Source: Nematopogon swammerdamellus
Taxonomy: Eukaryota; Arthropoda; Insecta; Lepidoptera; Adelidae
DNA length: 64,000 bases
Assembly (NCBI GenBank): GCA_946902875.1
Contig: OX336340.1
Span: 22,707,566 to 22,771,565, forward strand
Direction: 5' to 3'
Shown: positions 42,401 through 51,662 of the stretch, piece after piece
Layout of the letters: the number at the start of each line of letters is the position of its first letter
How positions within the stretch are numbered: position 1 is the stretch's first letter
Translations under genes and position numbers: made by a program
The notes under the pieces: generated by a model
What the model was told of the DNA's origin: nothing
What the model saw: the letters and a program-made list of their open reading frames with translations, nothing else
Databases searched by the model: none

Positions 42401-43429
42401 ATCATGAAATACCCAATGAACACCGTTCACCTATTGGACCGGGTTGACTATAAAACAAATTCACAGATTTCGTGCCTCACACGACTATCGAGCACATTGG
42501 AAATGAATCTACGGAATTCGAAAAAATATTGTCGCAGAGCGACGAGAAAGTTTTTCAAAAAGGTTATGCTACAGGGCACACCCTTAAGGTGGAAATAAGA
42601 CTCAAACCGTGCTACCCGAGCACTGATGATTGAAACACGAACCGTATGCCGATCAGCCGATGTAAATAGGTGCGAGATTCATTCTACTTGTGCGGTGGCT
42701 GATACGTCGCGCCGACGATGACGTTCGTACGTAGCTCGGTCTTGGGCCTCGCTTTAGTTACTTACTTTCTTTAAGAAGGTTTATCTTCTTCCTGAATGCA
42801 GCCCGGCCTGCGGCCTCGCGCATAGATACTTCCTTTATTTGAGAAGTTTTATGGTCTTCCAGAATACGCTCGGTCTTCGGCCGCGACCTTAGTTACAATT
42901 TTTTTTTCAAGAATATTTTTCTTCTTCCTGAACGCAGATTACCCAAATGTTCTTCCGTTTGTAGATGTGTATGTTTAACGCTTATACATATATTTCTATA
43001 TATCGTGCTCTAGTGGTTCGAAATAGCGAAGGTTTATATAATATAGAGTATTTATTAAACAACCAAAAAATTAAGATACAATAAAAATTAAACTAATTAT
43101 CTAAGCTAAACTAATATAAAATATAACTAAGTTAAAAACTAAAATTAACCTAAAATTAAAACTAACCTAAAAAATATAAAATATTTCGTCCAGCCCGTCC
43201 TCCCTATCCTGTCCGCGAAGCGAGCCCATTACACCTGCTGCATTCCCACGCTGGAATATAATATTAGCTTTCTACCTAAGTACCTACACCATCGATATTT
43301 TAATTTTATTATGCCGTAACTCACCCGGTGCGTAAACGATTCCGTTGCCGGTGATTTTTCTGATGAAACGATGAAGATCATCCTTCTCCAAGCACGTCTT
43401 CAGGACGTATTCTATGTCCACGGGTTCCA
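30423..43429 (-). CDS. CYP4-clan cytochrome P450, last eight exons
   Basis: Exons in coding order: 43429-43325, 42305-42120, 41778-41582, 38581-38512, 36880-36682, 35285-35134, 31131-30946, 30601-30423 (stop TAA). All phases join; they give about 424 residues of an expected 500. Motifs: C-helix WRRRR (PIWRRRRKVMVPTFSP), I-helix AGTDTS, K-helix ESLR in the ExxR position, FDPDRF, and the heme loop PFSAGPRNCLG with its Cys ligand, split by the last intron. The product is a membrane-anchored monooxygenase. The style (NGIVYAPVPIW) suggests the lepidopteran CYP340/CYP341-like branch, a guess by memory. The N-terminal exon with the anchor and proline hinge was not found up to 64000. Introns hold SINE, Helitron, MITE and satellite insertions. 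Confidence 0.93.
31900..32165. repeat. Unclassified repeat, end shared with 38720-38810
   Basis: GCGACTCCTGGTCCTGAA, ATTGGGTTGGCTCTGGCTAA and TTTTTTCATAATTTCATAACT recur at 38723-38807. The class is unknown. It lies in the P450 intron between the ExxR and heme exons. Confidence 0.5.
32426..32623 (-). CDS. Small ORF of 65 codons, function unknown
   Basis: MVIIMANSYRAIYGALKDKR is followed by a charged, helix-rich stretch (VEKELLTKLRKKEDFHDRVF) and ends VERRVDFMYK. A second Met (MANSYR) is an alternative start. The stop TAA lies inside an AATAAA signal (CAAATAAAATG), so the UTR would be very short. The NSYRAIYGAL start is faintly like LYR-motif proteins, which is too weak for a call. It is inside a P450 intron on the same strand. 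It may be a processed fragment or chance. Confidence 0.3.
   Translation of the reverse strand: MVIIMANSYRAIYGALKDKRDSVIWHSYISVEKELLTKLRKKEDFHDRVFENFLSVERRVDFMYK
32690..33330. other. CA-rich and CpG-rich non-coding stretch
   Basis: 32725-32880 contains ACACACACGCGCACACA-type runs and CTAGCTCGCTCGCTAG-type repeats, then a GC-rich patch to about 32970. An open plus frame here (32809-33273) shows low-complexity composition and is not taken as a gene. Confidence 0.5.
33851..34034. repeat. Inverted-repeat MITE, about 184 bp
   Basis: The left arm 33852-33922 (AGCGCCAACACGAGCCGTTC, GTACAAAGTCTC, GCTCATTCCCTCCGTCA) pairs with the right arm 33976-34033 (TGACGGAGTAAATGAGC, GAGACTTTGTAC, GGCGCT). The loop is T-rich. 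No duplication was identified. Confidence 0.7.
34035..35133. other. P450 intron sequence without recognised features
   Basis: AT-rich. A short (GT)n run lies near 34517. The CTTAGGGATAGAATTATTGC area and flanks show no ORF or repeat that I recognise. Confidence 0.35.
35396..35690 (+). mobile_element. SINE family A copy, head missing
   Basis: Starts in GCTGCTTCACCGTTCGGAAC and follows the family to CACATAGAAAAAAAAAA. The tRNA-like head is lost, consistent with 5' truncation. It lies in a P450 intron. Confidence 0.82.
35834..36445 (-). mobile_element. Short non-autonomous Helitron, 612 bp
   Basis: On the minus strand it starts TCTATACATATAATAAAATCG after an A, and ends GCGGGCACAGCTAG before a T. 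These are Helitron termini (5' TC, 3' CTAG, insertion between A and T). A GC hairpin (CGCGGACGTAGTCGCG-like) precedes the CTAG by about 10 nt. It carries a (CAAA)n-type run near 36285-36330 and no ORF. Confidence 0.75.
37310..37515. repeat. Common insect repeat with (GTCT)n run
   Basis: TGTCTGTCTGTCTGTCCGTCC, then GGGCTGTATCTTTTGAACC and the end CCGAGGGTCCCGTAACC form a frequently seen block in moth intergenic DNA. A diverged end (GCGGAACCCTCGG) is at 58264. The class is not assigned. Confidence 0.45.
37639..37927. mobile_element. MITE with TAA target duplication, 289 bp
   Basis: Ends GACGGAGGTTACACGCTAGG and its exact complement continue into GTTT and imperfectly into CATCAGTTCAGTCC, about 45 bp. 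TAA flanks both ends (37636-37638, 37928-37930). The interior is built of CAGACTGA/TCAGTCTG words that fold on each other. It lies in a P450 intron. Confidence 0.85.
38150..38440. repeat. Interspersed repeat with LINE-like 3' end
   Basis: AAGGGTCGGGGTTTTTAAAA, then ATCCGTCCGGGAGCTACGG and CCCTCTTTCTTCGTGGGG. It resembles 3' portions of LINE-type repeats common in moths. No coding part was found. Confidence 0.4.
38637..38900 (-). mobile_element. Helitron-like 3' end, partial
   Basis: CTAG at 38637-38640 followed by CTGACCCGGCGGACTTCG gives on the minus strand GGAACGAAGTCCGCCGGGTCAGCTAG, then T: a Helitron 3' hairpin and CTAG end. The opposite end was not resolved. Confidence 0.5.
39170..40600. 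repeat. Satellite-like array of two alternating ~50-bp half-units
   Basis: One half contains GGAATCGTATGGTCACCCTA, AAATAAAACCATTTG and TCCCACATG; the other GGAATCGCATGGTCACCCC, TCTACTAA, TTTTTTGTCCCACATTA and GTTAAGGAATC. They alternate for about 1.4 kb with deletions. The last part repeats a larger block (about 40080-40280 resembles 40390-40590). It lies in the P450 intron between exons 41582 and 38581. Confidence 0.85.
40601..41581. other. P450 intron sequence, mostly unassigned
   Basis: AT-rich with a pyrimidine-rich patch (41310-41345, CCCCCTCCCTCTCCC-like). CGGATATTTTTTTTTATAAAG at about 41147 recurs at 49603. Nothing coding was recognised. Confidence 0.35.
42466..42960. repeat. Mosaic of repeat pieces
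   Basis: 42466-42545 is the head of the VNTR element described at 49835 (CACAGATTTCGTGCCTCACA). 42590-42735 is the repeat shared with 15480-15640. 42740-42960 is a diverged CGGCCTTCGGCC arm of the Helitron type. All lie in the intron between the first two P450 exons in the window. Confidence 0.6.
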
Positions 43430-43990
43430 CTAAGGCTGCGAACAATATTTAAATTGATTATAAAATGTTCGTCCCTTCGCTTACTGACTTTTATGGTTAA
43501 TTTAAAATTTCCTTTCGGCCGCGTACGTAACTGAGTTTCGTAACTGGTTGCGGTAGAAGAATGTTGATTCTTTTTTCGAAACTGGTTACAAAGCGAGAAT
43601 TTAATAATTATTTCGTAACTGGCTTCAATAAGTGAATATTTTTATTATTTTCTGGAAAACAAATACAGAGCGAGAATCTCTTTTCCCTTCAAATTAAATA
43701 AAATTTTCAATATAACTTTATTAAGTATATTAGAGTTTAAAATAACTGTTTTTCCTCTAAAAACAAAATAAAAATTTTATGATCTATTTTTAACAAATTT
43801 TAAAAACAAAACCTACACTAAAATTAAAAATATATTTTTGAAATAATTTCCAGGTAATGCCCAACCGAAATCAACGACATTCTACTTTCTGGACAGGCCC
43901 TCGTCATACATTTTACCGGCAGAAAGGTGCGATTGGAGTTCTTCTATATATTGTAAATATTTAAAACAGCGTAAGTGCGCGAGCGCCTCA

Positions 43991-44350
43991 TATTGTATTG
44001 TATTGTATTGTTTATTGATCATTCATAATATGACAGTTAGACTGCTCTCGAACTTGTCACAATTTGTTTTATCCGGTTCGATTACACCCACGAAGAAGAA
44101 CCGACAAGAAACTTCGCAGGGTATTTTGTTAAACATATTTTTACAAGTACATAGTGACTAGCCAGTAGCCACATAATAACACCGCCCATAGTCTATCTAA
44201 AACACAGCTTGAGAGCAAGATTAACAATTTTGCTGAGAGTTCTGACTACAAAGACTTAAGTGAATCAGGTGTAAAGAGCCTTTGTCAAACTTTGATACGT
44301 AATTTGTATCAACATAATTATGTTAGTACATTAAACTACAAGGTAGTATA
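43991..44350 (-). repeat. LINE 3' UTR fragment with (TATTG)n
   Basis: Minus-strand reading ends in a (CAATA)n tail (43991-44018) after ATTATGAATGATCAATAAA. Upstream on that strand TTCTTGTCGGTTCTTCTTCG is a motif often found at LINE 3' ends in moths. No coding remains. Confidence 0.5.
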
Positions 44351-44530
44351 ATTTTATTGTCAAAAATTAAAAATTAAAATATATGAATAATTAAGATACT
44401 TGAAGTATCAAGTTGTCAGTGGGTTAATAATGTTGAGGTACTAATGGTACCTAGTCAAGGGTTAACTAATTATGCAGTCAGGTTATATGTAGGTATATAT
44501 ATATATATATGTTTATCTATCTATCTTCTA

Positions 44531-46590
44531 TCTATACATATAATAAAATCGTTAAATTAATAATCTCTCTTTGTCTGTACGCGCATCACGCAAAAACCAC
44601 TGAACGGAATTTGACGAAACTTTGTATAGTGACAGTGTATATCCCGGATTAACATAATAAACAAAAAATATAATAAAAATTAAAATTATTATAAAATTTA
44701 AATGACAAGTTGACAACGGAGAACTGTCATCTCGACGTGAGCTGGCTGGTGACAAAATGTTTGATAAATAAAAAAAAAAAAATTTAAGTCGAACTTATGT
44801 CGCTGTCATTGGTGCAATTTATATTTTTGTTGCCCGCGGCTTCGCTAGCGTGAAATTCGTATTAAAAAAAAAGTAAGTAACTAAAGGCGGAGCCGAAGGC
44901 GGATCTGCGCTCACGTAAACGATATTCTTTCTCGATGAAAGTAACTAAGGGCGAGGCGGAAGTCGGAGCTGAGTTCAGGAAGAAAAAAAACATTCTTTCT
45001 TGAATGAAGTAAGTAACTATGGCCAGGCCGCAGGCCGAGCTGCGTTCAGGAAGAAGCTAAACCATCTTGAAGAAAGTAAGTAACTAAGGCGAGGCCGAAG
45101 GCCGAGCTACGTTCTGATAAATAATAAACCATCTCGGAGAAAGCGAGTAACTAGGGCGAGGCCAAAGGCCGAGCTGCGTTCAGGAAGAAGCCCATCTTGA
45201 TGAAAGTAAGTAACTAAGGCGAGGCCGAAGGCCGAGCTACATTCTGATAAATAATAAACCATATCGAAGAAAGCAATTAACTAAGGGCGAGGCCGAAGGC
45301 CGAGCTGCGTTCAGGAAGAAGCTAAACCATATTGAAGAAAGTAAGTAACTAAGGCGAGGCCGAAGGTCGAGCTTCGTTCTGATAAATAATAAACCATCTC
45401 GAAGAAAGGAAGTAACTAAGGGCGAGGCCGAGGGCCGAGCTGCGTTCAGGAAAAAGCTAAACCATCTCGAAGAAAGCAAGTAACTAAGGGCTAGGCCGAA
45501 GGCCGAGCTGCGTTCAGGAAGAAGGTAAACCTTCTTGAAGAAAGTAAGTAACTAAGGCGAGGCCGAAGGCCGAGCTGCGTTCTGGATGAAGCTAAACCAT
45601 CTCGAATAAAGTAGGTAACTAAGCGATATTAAGATTGAGTTAAATTAATTTAAATTTTATTATAAAGTCCACGCTTCTGACGGCAAACATACCGTGCATC
45701 CTAAAACCTTGCGGTTATTCCCGGCTGGATGGCAAGAGGCCCGATGGTATCACCTTAGTTCCATGGGCCAAGGGTAGGTCTTTGATGTGGGACGCCATTT
45801 GTGTTCTCACATTGGCTCCAAGTCACGTTCGGGCATCTTCAAGACCGGCCGGCGCGGTCGAGGCCTGGGCGGACAGCCTCAAACGCAATAAATATTATAG
45901 ATATATAATTCAAGATTTCGAATTTGTTGCGTTTGCGGTTGAAACCCTCGGTCCGTGGAGCAGTCATTGAAGCCAAAAGCTTCTTGAAGAGGCTTGGGTC
46001 TCTGCTGGTGGACGCAACTGGTGTCCCGCAATCAAGGGCCTACTTCATTCAAACGGTAAGCTTTGCCATCCAGCGGGGTAATGCCGCAAGTGTTCTAGGA
46101 ACATTTGAAAACGCCCCTTTTATGATAGTTATTTAAATGTTTGTTAGGTAGGTTTTAATTATATAGTTATTAATATAACTTCTTTATATATTTTATTAAA
46201 TAAATAGATGGAGTAAACGATATTATATGCTATCGAAGAAAGGAAGTCATTTAAGGCGAGGCCCGAAGGCAGAAGAGGGTTTTTGGTTTACCTGAACGCA
46301 GCTCGGCCTTCGGCCTCGCCCTTAGTTACTTACTTTCTTCGAGAAGGTTTATCGTCTTCCTGAACGCAGCTCGGCCTTCGGCCTGGCCCTTAGTTACTTA
46401 CTTTCTTCGTGAAGGTTTATTGTCTTCCAGGATGCAGCTGGGCCTTCGGCCTTGCCGTTAGTTGCTTACTTTATTTGAGAAGATTTATCGTTTACCTGAA
46501 CGCAGCTCGGCCTTCGGCCTCGCCCTTAGTTACTTAGATTCTTCTTTGAAATACGAATTTCACGCGAGCGAAGCCGCGGGCAACAGCTAG
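44531..46590 (+). mobile_element. Helitron A, 2060 bp, with fold-back arms and LINE-tail fragment
   Basis: Starts TCTATACATATAATAAAATCG after A44530 and ends CGAAGCCGCGGGCAACAGCTAG before T46591. Upstream of CTAG the CGCG...CGCG words form the 3' hairpin. Inside: a 5' region shared with the other copies (CACTGAACGGAATTTGACG, CTGTCATCTCGACGTGAGC), a forward array of about 11 units of 60-70 bp with GAGGCCGAAGGCCGAGC (44870-45620), an endonuclease-like fragment (45665-46135), then an inverted array (46245-46545). It has no Rep/helicase, so it is non-autonomous. Confidence 0.75.
45665..46135 (+). pseudogene. LINE C-terminal endonuclease-like fragment in Helitron A
   Basis: Reads KSTLLTANIPCILKP, SRLDGKRPDGITLVPWAKG, SLMWDAICVLTLAPSH, FEFVAFAVETLGPWS, then a frameshift near 45966 and AIQRGNAASVLGTFEN. 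It matches the C-terminal half of the LINE protein at 47527-48560 block for block, including the RPD and WDA motifs. Confidence 0.85.
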
Positions 46591-47370
46591 TATATAATAA
46601 AATGTCATACTTGAAGTATCAAGTTGTCAATATTTGTCATCACGTTACGTTTCCGCTCTGTGAACGTCGATAGAGTAAGACGGTTAAATGGCAATTTGAT
46701 AAGTATAAGGGAGACAACGATTGCAGAGTGTGCCGAATGCTCACAAATAGCGCGCCTCAATTCGGTGCGTTGTATGGTATGCCACTTCCCGATAATTTTT
46801 TATTCGTTTAATTTTTTTTTTATTTATGTCGTTTACTATAAACTCTTTTTTTAATATGTCGAGGACACGAGCAAGAGTTGGCTTTCTACTTCCTATATAC
46901 CTACCTGTTTATTTTCGCGTGCCAGCCCTTCAAATTATTAGTCGTTCGATTTCCAGTTACCAACGAAGAATAAATATTCTTCTACCGAAACCACTTACCA
47001 ACAAAGAATATATATTCTTCTACCGCAACCAGTTACGAAACTCAGTTACGTACGCGGTCGGAACGAATTATTTAATAATTTTTAGTTCCAAGTAGGTAGT
47101 TGTTTTTAATTTGAAGTCGGTTCAATGTTTCTTTGAACAGTTTTTTTACGTGCGCCCTCATGTGGTCAGTGGTCACCCCTTCGGGTAGCTGCACTATACA
47201 GGGTGTTCGGCACATCGACCGACAAAATTTTTTTGTAGGTAAGGGGTCATTTGCAACGTTTTGACCCATGATACCTTTTGTCAGATGTCACGTGGTATAA
47301 AGATACGATTTTTTTTTCTTTATTTTTGAAAATTACCAAAATCCCAGTTTTAAACCCTTGGAACTATTTT

Positions 47371-48636
47371 TTTTTTTTTATAATTTATAACTATTAAATT
47401 GTTTATTTATAATTAATAATATTAATAATAATAACTAAATAATTAAAACCTAACTAACAAATGTATAACAATGATAAAATTAACCTAATAAATAAATAAA
47501 GAAAAACTAAATACTAACATTCAAAATTACTGTAAGTAAAAAACTTCGTCCAACTCCTCCGACTCCGCCACAGTACCCAATACGCTGGCTGCGTTGCCCC
47601 TTTGAATGGCTAGGCCTATTTGCTGAAAAAAGAAAGACTTGGCGCGTCGGTCACCAGACTTATCAATAAGGAGCTTTCCTAGGACGTTTCCGAAAGTCCT
47701 TGCGTCGGGTGACCACACGCCAAGTGTTTCCACAGCAAAGGCCAGGAATTCGAAGTGGCCGCGCAAGCCAACGTATTTTTTAATTTTCTGGTTTTGTGCA
47801 CCTAGAGCGGCGGAGCCAGCCGAATTGGACGAGCCGGCAATATGGGTAGGTGCGAAGGTGTCAGCACACGTCGCGTCCCAAACTAAAGCCTTTCCCCGGC
47901 TCCATGGGACTAAGGTCATGCCGTCAGGCCTCTTTCCGTCGTCCCGACATAGGCCTGGTGGTTCCAGCAGACTGGGAAAGTCCGCTGTGGCAAGGGCCCT
48001 CTTTATAAGCAGATTGATGTTGCTATGTCGAGACCGACGACCGGCACTGCGCTGGCATGCTAGTCCATGGTGGCCGAACGGGTCGACGTCAGTACCACAA
48101 ACACAGACGTGTGGTTGGCACACCTTCGCACCCACTCGTAGAGCAACGGATATTCTTACTGTGTGGTTATCTAAAAGTGTTCCCATATGAGGGGAGGGGT
48201 ACGCGTGTAACCAAGCCCCCGCCTCTCTCTCCGAAGATGCCAGGACCCGGGCGCGATCGGTTCCCGATGAAGCTTGAAGCATTTCCGCATGTATGATTTT
48301 TATTCTTGGCAGATCCCAGCCTTTCTGTGAACCAGGGAATATAGGGGGAATCTCTCCGGGACATTGCGCCTTCCAACGCTCCGTGGCTCCACTCAAGTGA
48401 CTGACCTCAAACTCACAAAGTGAGGGTTTAAGTATATTTCCTATGAGGTTAAGTCCGCTATGAGCGGAGCCCAGGAACGCTGGAAGGGCGACATCCTCTA
48501 CCAATCGAATTCCGATCCCTCCGTATTTCACAGGAAGGGTGGCCTGCCTCCAAGATGGTTATTCTAGACACACATTTAAAATTTGTTGCATACAGCTTTT
48601 AATAGTATTAACTATTAAAAGCTTTTATTAGTATTA
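47371..48636 (-). mobile_element. 5'-truncated LINE with endonuclease-like C-terminal domain
   Basis: Flanked by the 11-bp duplication GGAACTATTTT (47360-47370, 48637-48647). On the minus strand it ends in poly(A) (seen as T at 47371-47379). The homologous empty site is present at about 59435, in the other copy of repeat X. It is therefore a target-primed insertion, which shows that the encoded protein tail belongs to a non-LTR retrotransposon. Confidence 0.88.
47527..48560 (-). pseudogene. LINE C-terminal region with CCHC and RPD...WD endonuclease-like motifs
   Basis: The frame is open from WRQATLPVKYGGIGIRLVED near 48560 to the stop at 47527, about 340 codons; the upstream reverse transcriptase is missing. 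Mid-protein CVCGTDVDPFGHHGLAC is a CCHC finger, followed by RRSRHSNIN, then KRPDGMTLVPWSRGKALVWD. The order CCHC, RH, PD...D matches the restriction-like endonuclease domain at the C-terminus of R2-type LINEs. The tail has EFLAFAVETLGVWSPD and LAIQRGNAASVLGT. The domain call is inference from motif order. Confidence 0.75.
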
Positions 48637-48910
48637 GGAACTATTTTGTTTATGATTGTATCAGAACGAAGTAAACTTTATTGAATTTTACGATGTATCC
48701 TTGTTCTAGAAAAAAATATTATTTGATGAAGTTAGTACCATGAAAAGGTTTTATGACCTCCCAAAGTCCCGGGAACGAGTAAAAATGTGACAGAATCTTA
48801 ATTTCCTAATTAATAAAAAAAAAAAACTAACAGCAATTCAGTACTTCATTTTCTTTTAAAAAGTTCGCTAGTTTACGCCCTTTCCAACGGTATACCACAT
48901 GTCGCACAAA

Positions 48911-49834
48911 TAATTAAGGTGATGTTAGACTGCGTCTGACTCGAATTTCAAGAAGAATGCCGGCAATATTACTTACCTGACAGATTCAGTTTTAATATAT
49001 GTAAAACTTCATCTATCAGCGCAGATCGAAGGCTTTTTGAAAACACGATTTGATTAACTTCGCTCGATAGAAAAAAATCATGAACATGGCTCTGAATTTC
49101 GTTTTAAAAACGTATTTAAGGCAACGTGATCAAATCAGGGCTTTGGAAAAAATATATTTTATTCGTTTAATGAATATCTAGATTGAAGGCTTTTTATTTT
49201 TTTGTTTAGATTCGTAGTTTTGGAATAAAAAAATAAAAATCAAATTGTCGCTTACGCTAAATATTCCGAGCAGCGTGACTGCGCTTTATCCTACTCCAAC
49301 CTACGAAAGCGGCGTCTCGCTATCTTGCCGGAGTTGCCGGTCGTCCGACACGCCCCAGTCACCCCCAGAAGCTCGAAGCGAGAGGACGCGCGCGCTCGTG
49401 ACGATCCACTCGAAATAATTTACGCAAAATCGTACCTACTAAAGTACTACAGCTATGGGAAACAAAGCAAGACGGTACGTCAGCGAATTAGGGTATGATT
49501 TAGTATAGCGCGGCATTATTAGAAGATTTCTGGTAGCTGGTACTGGTGGGCGAGGGTCTAAGGAGCTATTAGCAAAAACTAATTTTCCACGGAGACTTCT
49601 ACTTTCGGATATTTTTTTTTATAAAGAAATGTTTTTATCTGTTCCTGCAACTTTGTCACACTCACTCGCTTGCTGTACACATACGCCTCCTTACTACTGC
49701 TTCATGTGACAAGGTACCACTTTTTGATCCATTTTCTCCGGGTGAGGGAGAGCAGTGAATATGTTGGGGGAGGGGGGGAGCACTGTCCCTGAAAGAAACA
49801 CATCGGAAGTCGAGCCCCCTTTTCCAAAAAAAAT
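48911..49834. other. Unassigned stretch
   Basis: A GC-richer patch at 49290-49430 shows no convincing exon. The rest is AT-rich. No gene or repeat class was recognised. Confidence 0.35.
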
Positions 49835-50290
49835 CACAGATTTCGTGTCTTACACGACTATCGAGCACACTGAAAATGAATCTACGGAATTCGAAAAAAT
49901 ATTGTCGCTGAGCGACACGAGAAAGTCGGGATAAGGAAAAGGTTAGTTGGGTTCTGATGATGGAGCCGGAAGGAAGCCATAGGAACTCCTAAACTACACA
50001 TGATAAGCCCATCGTGTTTGGGCTCGTTGGATTTATCTTCGTAAGTACTCTTGTCATATATAATGTCCAGGATCCTGATGATGGAGCCGGAATGAAGCCA
50101 TAGGAACTCCTAAACCACACATGATAAATCGACCGTGTTTGGGCTCGTTGGATTTGTCTTCGCAAGTACTCTAGTTATATGATATTTCCAAGGTCCTGAT
50201 GATGGAGCCGGAAGGAAGCCATAGGAACTCCTAAACTACACATGATAAATCCACCATATTTGGGCTCGTTGGATATATCATATCTTCACA
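49835..50290 (+). repeat. VNTR-bearing element Y, copy 1 (three 125-bp units)
   Basis: A head of about 95 bp (CACAGATTTCGTGTCTTACA, CTACGGAATTCGAAAAAAT, AGCGACACGAGAAAGTCGGG) precedes three tandem units starting TGATGATGGAGCCGGAA at about 49958, 50076 and 50196. Each unit carries CATAGGAACTCCTAAAC and TTTGGGCTCGTTGGAT. Other copies: 60145-60375 (one unit) and 62925-63410 (inverted, three units). Confidence 0.85.
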
Positions 50291-50312
50291 ACTCTCCGAG
50301 ATATATATATTA

Positions 50313-50705
50313 GCGGCGGGTGGCCGAGTGGTTTGGGCATCGGCTTCTCATGCGAGAGGTCCCAGGTTCGAATCCAGCCGGCGTGTACCAATGAGTTTTT
50401 TCTGACGAAAAAATGTACGTGCATACCTACACCTGCTGCTTCACCGTTCGGAACCGGTCCCTTCCCTTGCGCCTTACTAGGTGGTAGGCTCAAATTGTAG
50501 CCGACTGGGTTGGTACCACCGTACTGGATGTAAGATGGCCGCATAGCAGCCTCGACTGTGTTCTCCTCTAGTCCAGTATAGCCAGCAATCCAGGGAAGTC
50601 TCCGGTATGGCACCTACCTTCTCGGAGGTGATATTGGCTGGTCGGAGCATGCGCTTTGGCCCCTCCGACTCAGCCACCCATACCGGATTACATAAAAAAA
50701 AAAAA
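50313..50705 (+). mobile_element. tRNA-derived SINE family A, best-preserved copy
   Basis: The head GGTGGCCGAGTGGTTTGGGC is a good box A and GGTTCGAATCC a canonical box B. The body matches 23170-23566, and the copy ends GATTACAT plus about 12 A. The head resembles class II (Leu/Ser-like) tRNA but continues into SINE body, so it is not a tRNA gene. Confidence 0.88.
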
Positions 50706-50759
50706 TAAGGGGAGCGCACTTTTTCGTGGGGTCTATAGGAACGAACGAAAAGACATTTT

Positions 50760-50940
50760 CAATGTCAAAATCTCCTGAGCCGAGCGGCGGCGGCGCGGAG
50801 CGGGCGGCGCGGGGGCTCGGCCGGCGGTCCGGGCGGCGCGGCGGCTCGGCCGGCCGGCGGTCCGGGCGCGGAGCAGCGGTCGGCGCGGTGGCTCGCGGCC
50901 GCGACGGAGCAGCGCGGCGCACAGTGGGTCAACCAACGTA
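50760..50940. repeat. Very GC-rich minisatellite patch
   Basis: About 170 bp of GGCGGCGCGG and GGCTCGGCCGGCGGTCCGGG words in an AT-rich setting. Open frames on both strands here reflect the composition only. Confidence 0.6.
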
Positions 50941-51282
50941 GCAACTGAAAATTACTATAATTTTTTTTTTCCATAACTGAATTATATTTCCTTCATTTGA
51001 TCATGATTGATTACAGATGAATGAGTTATGAGAAGAAAATCTATTGAAATGGTGTTTTTGGCAAGACTTGGCAGCTGATTTTTTGCTTACAATATTATTT
51101 GCACAATAGGCCCATATTAAAATGTAGACGGCACCTCGCGGAGATTGCATTCAAATATCCCGCTATACATTCATAATATTTTTTTTTTTTTTCAATATTT
51201 GGTCAAGTTCAAATTTGCATGATTATTGTTACTTAAACAAGCAACAAAAAACAAAACAAAATATTTTTAAAATAAATATATA

Positions 51283-51662
51283 AGGTCTTTCAAAATGAGT
51301 TAATAGTACGCTAAGGGAGTATCTGTATCATATAGGGAGTAAAACCTATATAAAAAATTTTGGACCTAAGCCGTTTTATGTAAAAAAAAAATTTATTTAT
51401 TTAAATAAAAAAATTGGTGGTTGATTTTTATAGCCTAATCGATTCAGTTTCATAACAGTAACAAAAAAGTCTTCATTACCATTATGATGTAACACGTGTA
51501 AGTAGGTAAAAAAAATCTAATTCTTTCTATTCTATCTTTTTTGTTCCTGGAATGAAAATGAAACCATTAAGAAATATTTTTTTTTACATTTTACATAAAA
51601 AAAAATTCCGCCCCCCCCCCCCCCCCCCCCTTAGCGTACTATTAACTAATTTTGAAAGACCT
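51283..51662. mobile_element. MITE with ~35-bp TIR, TA flanks and a C20 tract
   Basis: Left AGGTCTTTCAAAATGAGT and complemented right AGGTCTTTCAAAATTAGT both continue TAATAGTACGCTAAGG. TA flanks both ends. An uninterrupted run of 20 C occupies 51611-51630, directly inside the right TIR. It has no coding capacity. Confidence 0.8.

Larger units (their letters stand above)
43513..47065. mobile_element. Fold-back element with long iterated TIRs (host of a Helitron)
   Basis: The left arm from 43513 (GGCCGCGTACGTAACTGAG, TTTCGTAACTGGTTGCGG, TAGAAGAAT) is matched inverted near 46955-47065. Within each arm the block GTAACTGGTT...GAAGAAT is repeated two or three times. The interior contains a LINE 3' UTR (44000-44350) and the Helitron 44531-46590. 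Ends and duplication are not exact. Confidence 0.5.
47197..48910. repeat. Repeat X, split by a LINE insertion
   Basis: 47197-47370 (starts CAGGGTGTTCGGCACATCG) plus 48648-48910 match, in inverted orientation and in the same order, the uninterrupted copy at about 59165-59595. Shared blocks are GGTCATTTGCAACGTTTTGA, GATGTATCCTTGTTCTAG and AACGGTATACCACATGT. The 1.27-kb interruption is the LINE 47371-48636. Confidence 0.85.

Noticed and set aside
44870..45640. CRISPR-like array of regular repeats
   Set aside because: Spacing regions are also repeated (GAAAGTAAGTAACTAAG), the genome is eukaryotic, and units are degenerate minisatellite arms of Helitrons.
45782..46136. Host gene encoding RPDG...WDA protein
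   Set aside because: The same protein tail occurs in a bona fide LINE insertion (47371-48636) and in three Helitrons, so it is retrotransposon-derived.
50313..50400. tRNA gene (class II-like)
   Set aside because: Boxes A and B are present but the sequence continues into a dispersed 390-bp SINE body with several copies, so it is a SINE head.
50614..50974. Several overlapping ORFs rich in Arg, Pro and Ala
   Set aside because: They fall in a GC-rich minisatellite on both strands and in several frames, as expected from low stop frequency.
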